In this document: piece after piece, positions 6,253 through 6,276 of the stretch
Numbering within the stretch: position 1 is the first letter of the stretch
Layout: each line of letters begins with the position of its first letter
Assembly (NCBI GenBank): GCA_030830765.1
Contig: JAURMJ010000111.1
Span: 1 to 6,276, forward strand
Direction of reading: 5' to 3'
Origin: Quisquiliibacterium sp.
Lineage (GTDB): Bacteria; Pseudomonadota; Gammaproteobacteria; Burkholderiales; Burkholderiaceae_E
DNA: 6,276 nt
The notes under the pieces: model-generated
Database searches by the model: none
Seen by the model: only the letters and a program-made list of their open reading frames with translations
What the model was told of the DNA's origin: nothing
Translations under genes and position numbers: made by a program

Positions 6253-6276
6253 GCCCTGCGTCTCAGGATTCAGGGC
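6253..6276 (+). terminator. Possible terminator hairpin at the right edge, incomplete
   Basis: GCCCTG (6253-6258) and CAGGGC (6271-6276) are perfect inverted repeats with a 12-base loop, 20 bases after the CMD-like gene stop. AAA directly before the left arm (6250-6252) would pair with a T run after the right arm if one follows. The window ends at the arm, so that run cannot be seen. Confidence 0.45.

Overview
The window reads as ordinary chromosomal DNA of a bacterium, most likely a proteobacterium. By eye the GC content is about 60 percent, coding density is high, and the genes are short two-gene runs with Shine-Dalgarno sites. The protein families are ones common in Gamma- or Betaproteobacteria. 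A genus cannot be named from what is visible. I saw no transposase, integrase, phage gene, CRISPR array, tRNA or rRNA.

Layout from left to right. (1) 1-1116, minus strand: the first 372 codons of an archaeal-type putative thymidine phosphorylase, cut by the left edge. (2) 1117-1210: a short divergent intergenic region. (3) 1211-2014, plus: a double-hotdog, TesB-like acyl-CoA thioesterase. (4) 2015-2178: a convergent intergenic region with a 13-bp tandem repeat. Its minus strand carries six evenly spaced GGG runs, a textbook G-quadruplex pattern. (5) 2825-3994 then 2179-2823, both minus: an enolase-superfamily (mandelate racemase group) enzyme, followed after a single base by a site-2-protease-type membrane metalloprotease. 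(6) 3995-4112: a second divergent region. (7) 4113-4520 then 4536-5558, both plus: a small membrane protein of unknown function, followed 15 bases later by a zinc-free MDR NADP-dependent oxidoreductase. (8) 5705-6232, plus: a carboxymuconolactone-decarboxylase/AhpD-like protein that starts at TTG, behind a 146-base leader with overlapping hairpins. (9) 6253-6276: an inverted repeat at the right edge, probably part of a terminator.

The genes do not form one pathway. Thioesterase, enolase-superfamily enzyme, MDR reductase and CMD protein are all small-molecule metabolic enzymes of broad families whose substrates cannot be read from sequence. The phosphorylase belongs to nucleoside salvage and the M50 protease to membrane proteolysis. 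I found no convincing new multi-gene system. The items most worth checking are the G-quadruplex repeat between convergent genes, the one-base junction between the enolase-superfamily and protease genes, the K-x-R active site of the former, and the leader of the CMD gene.
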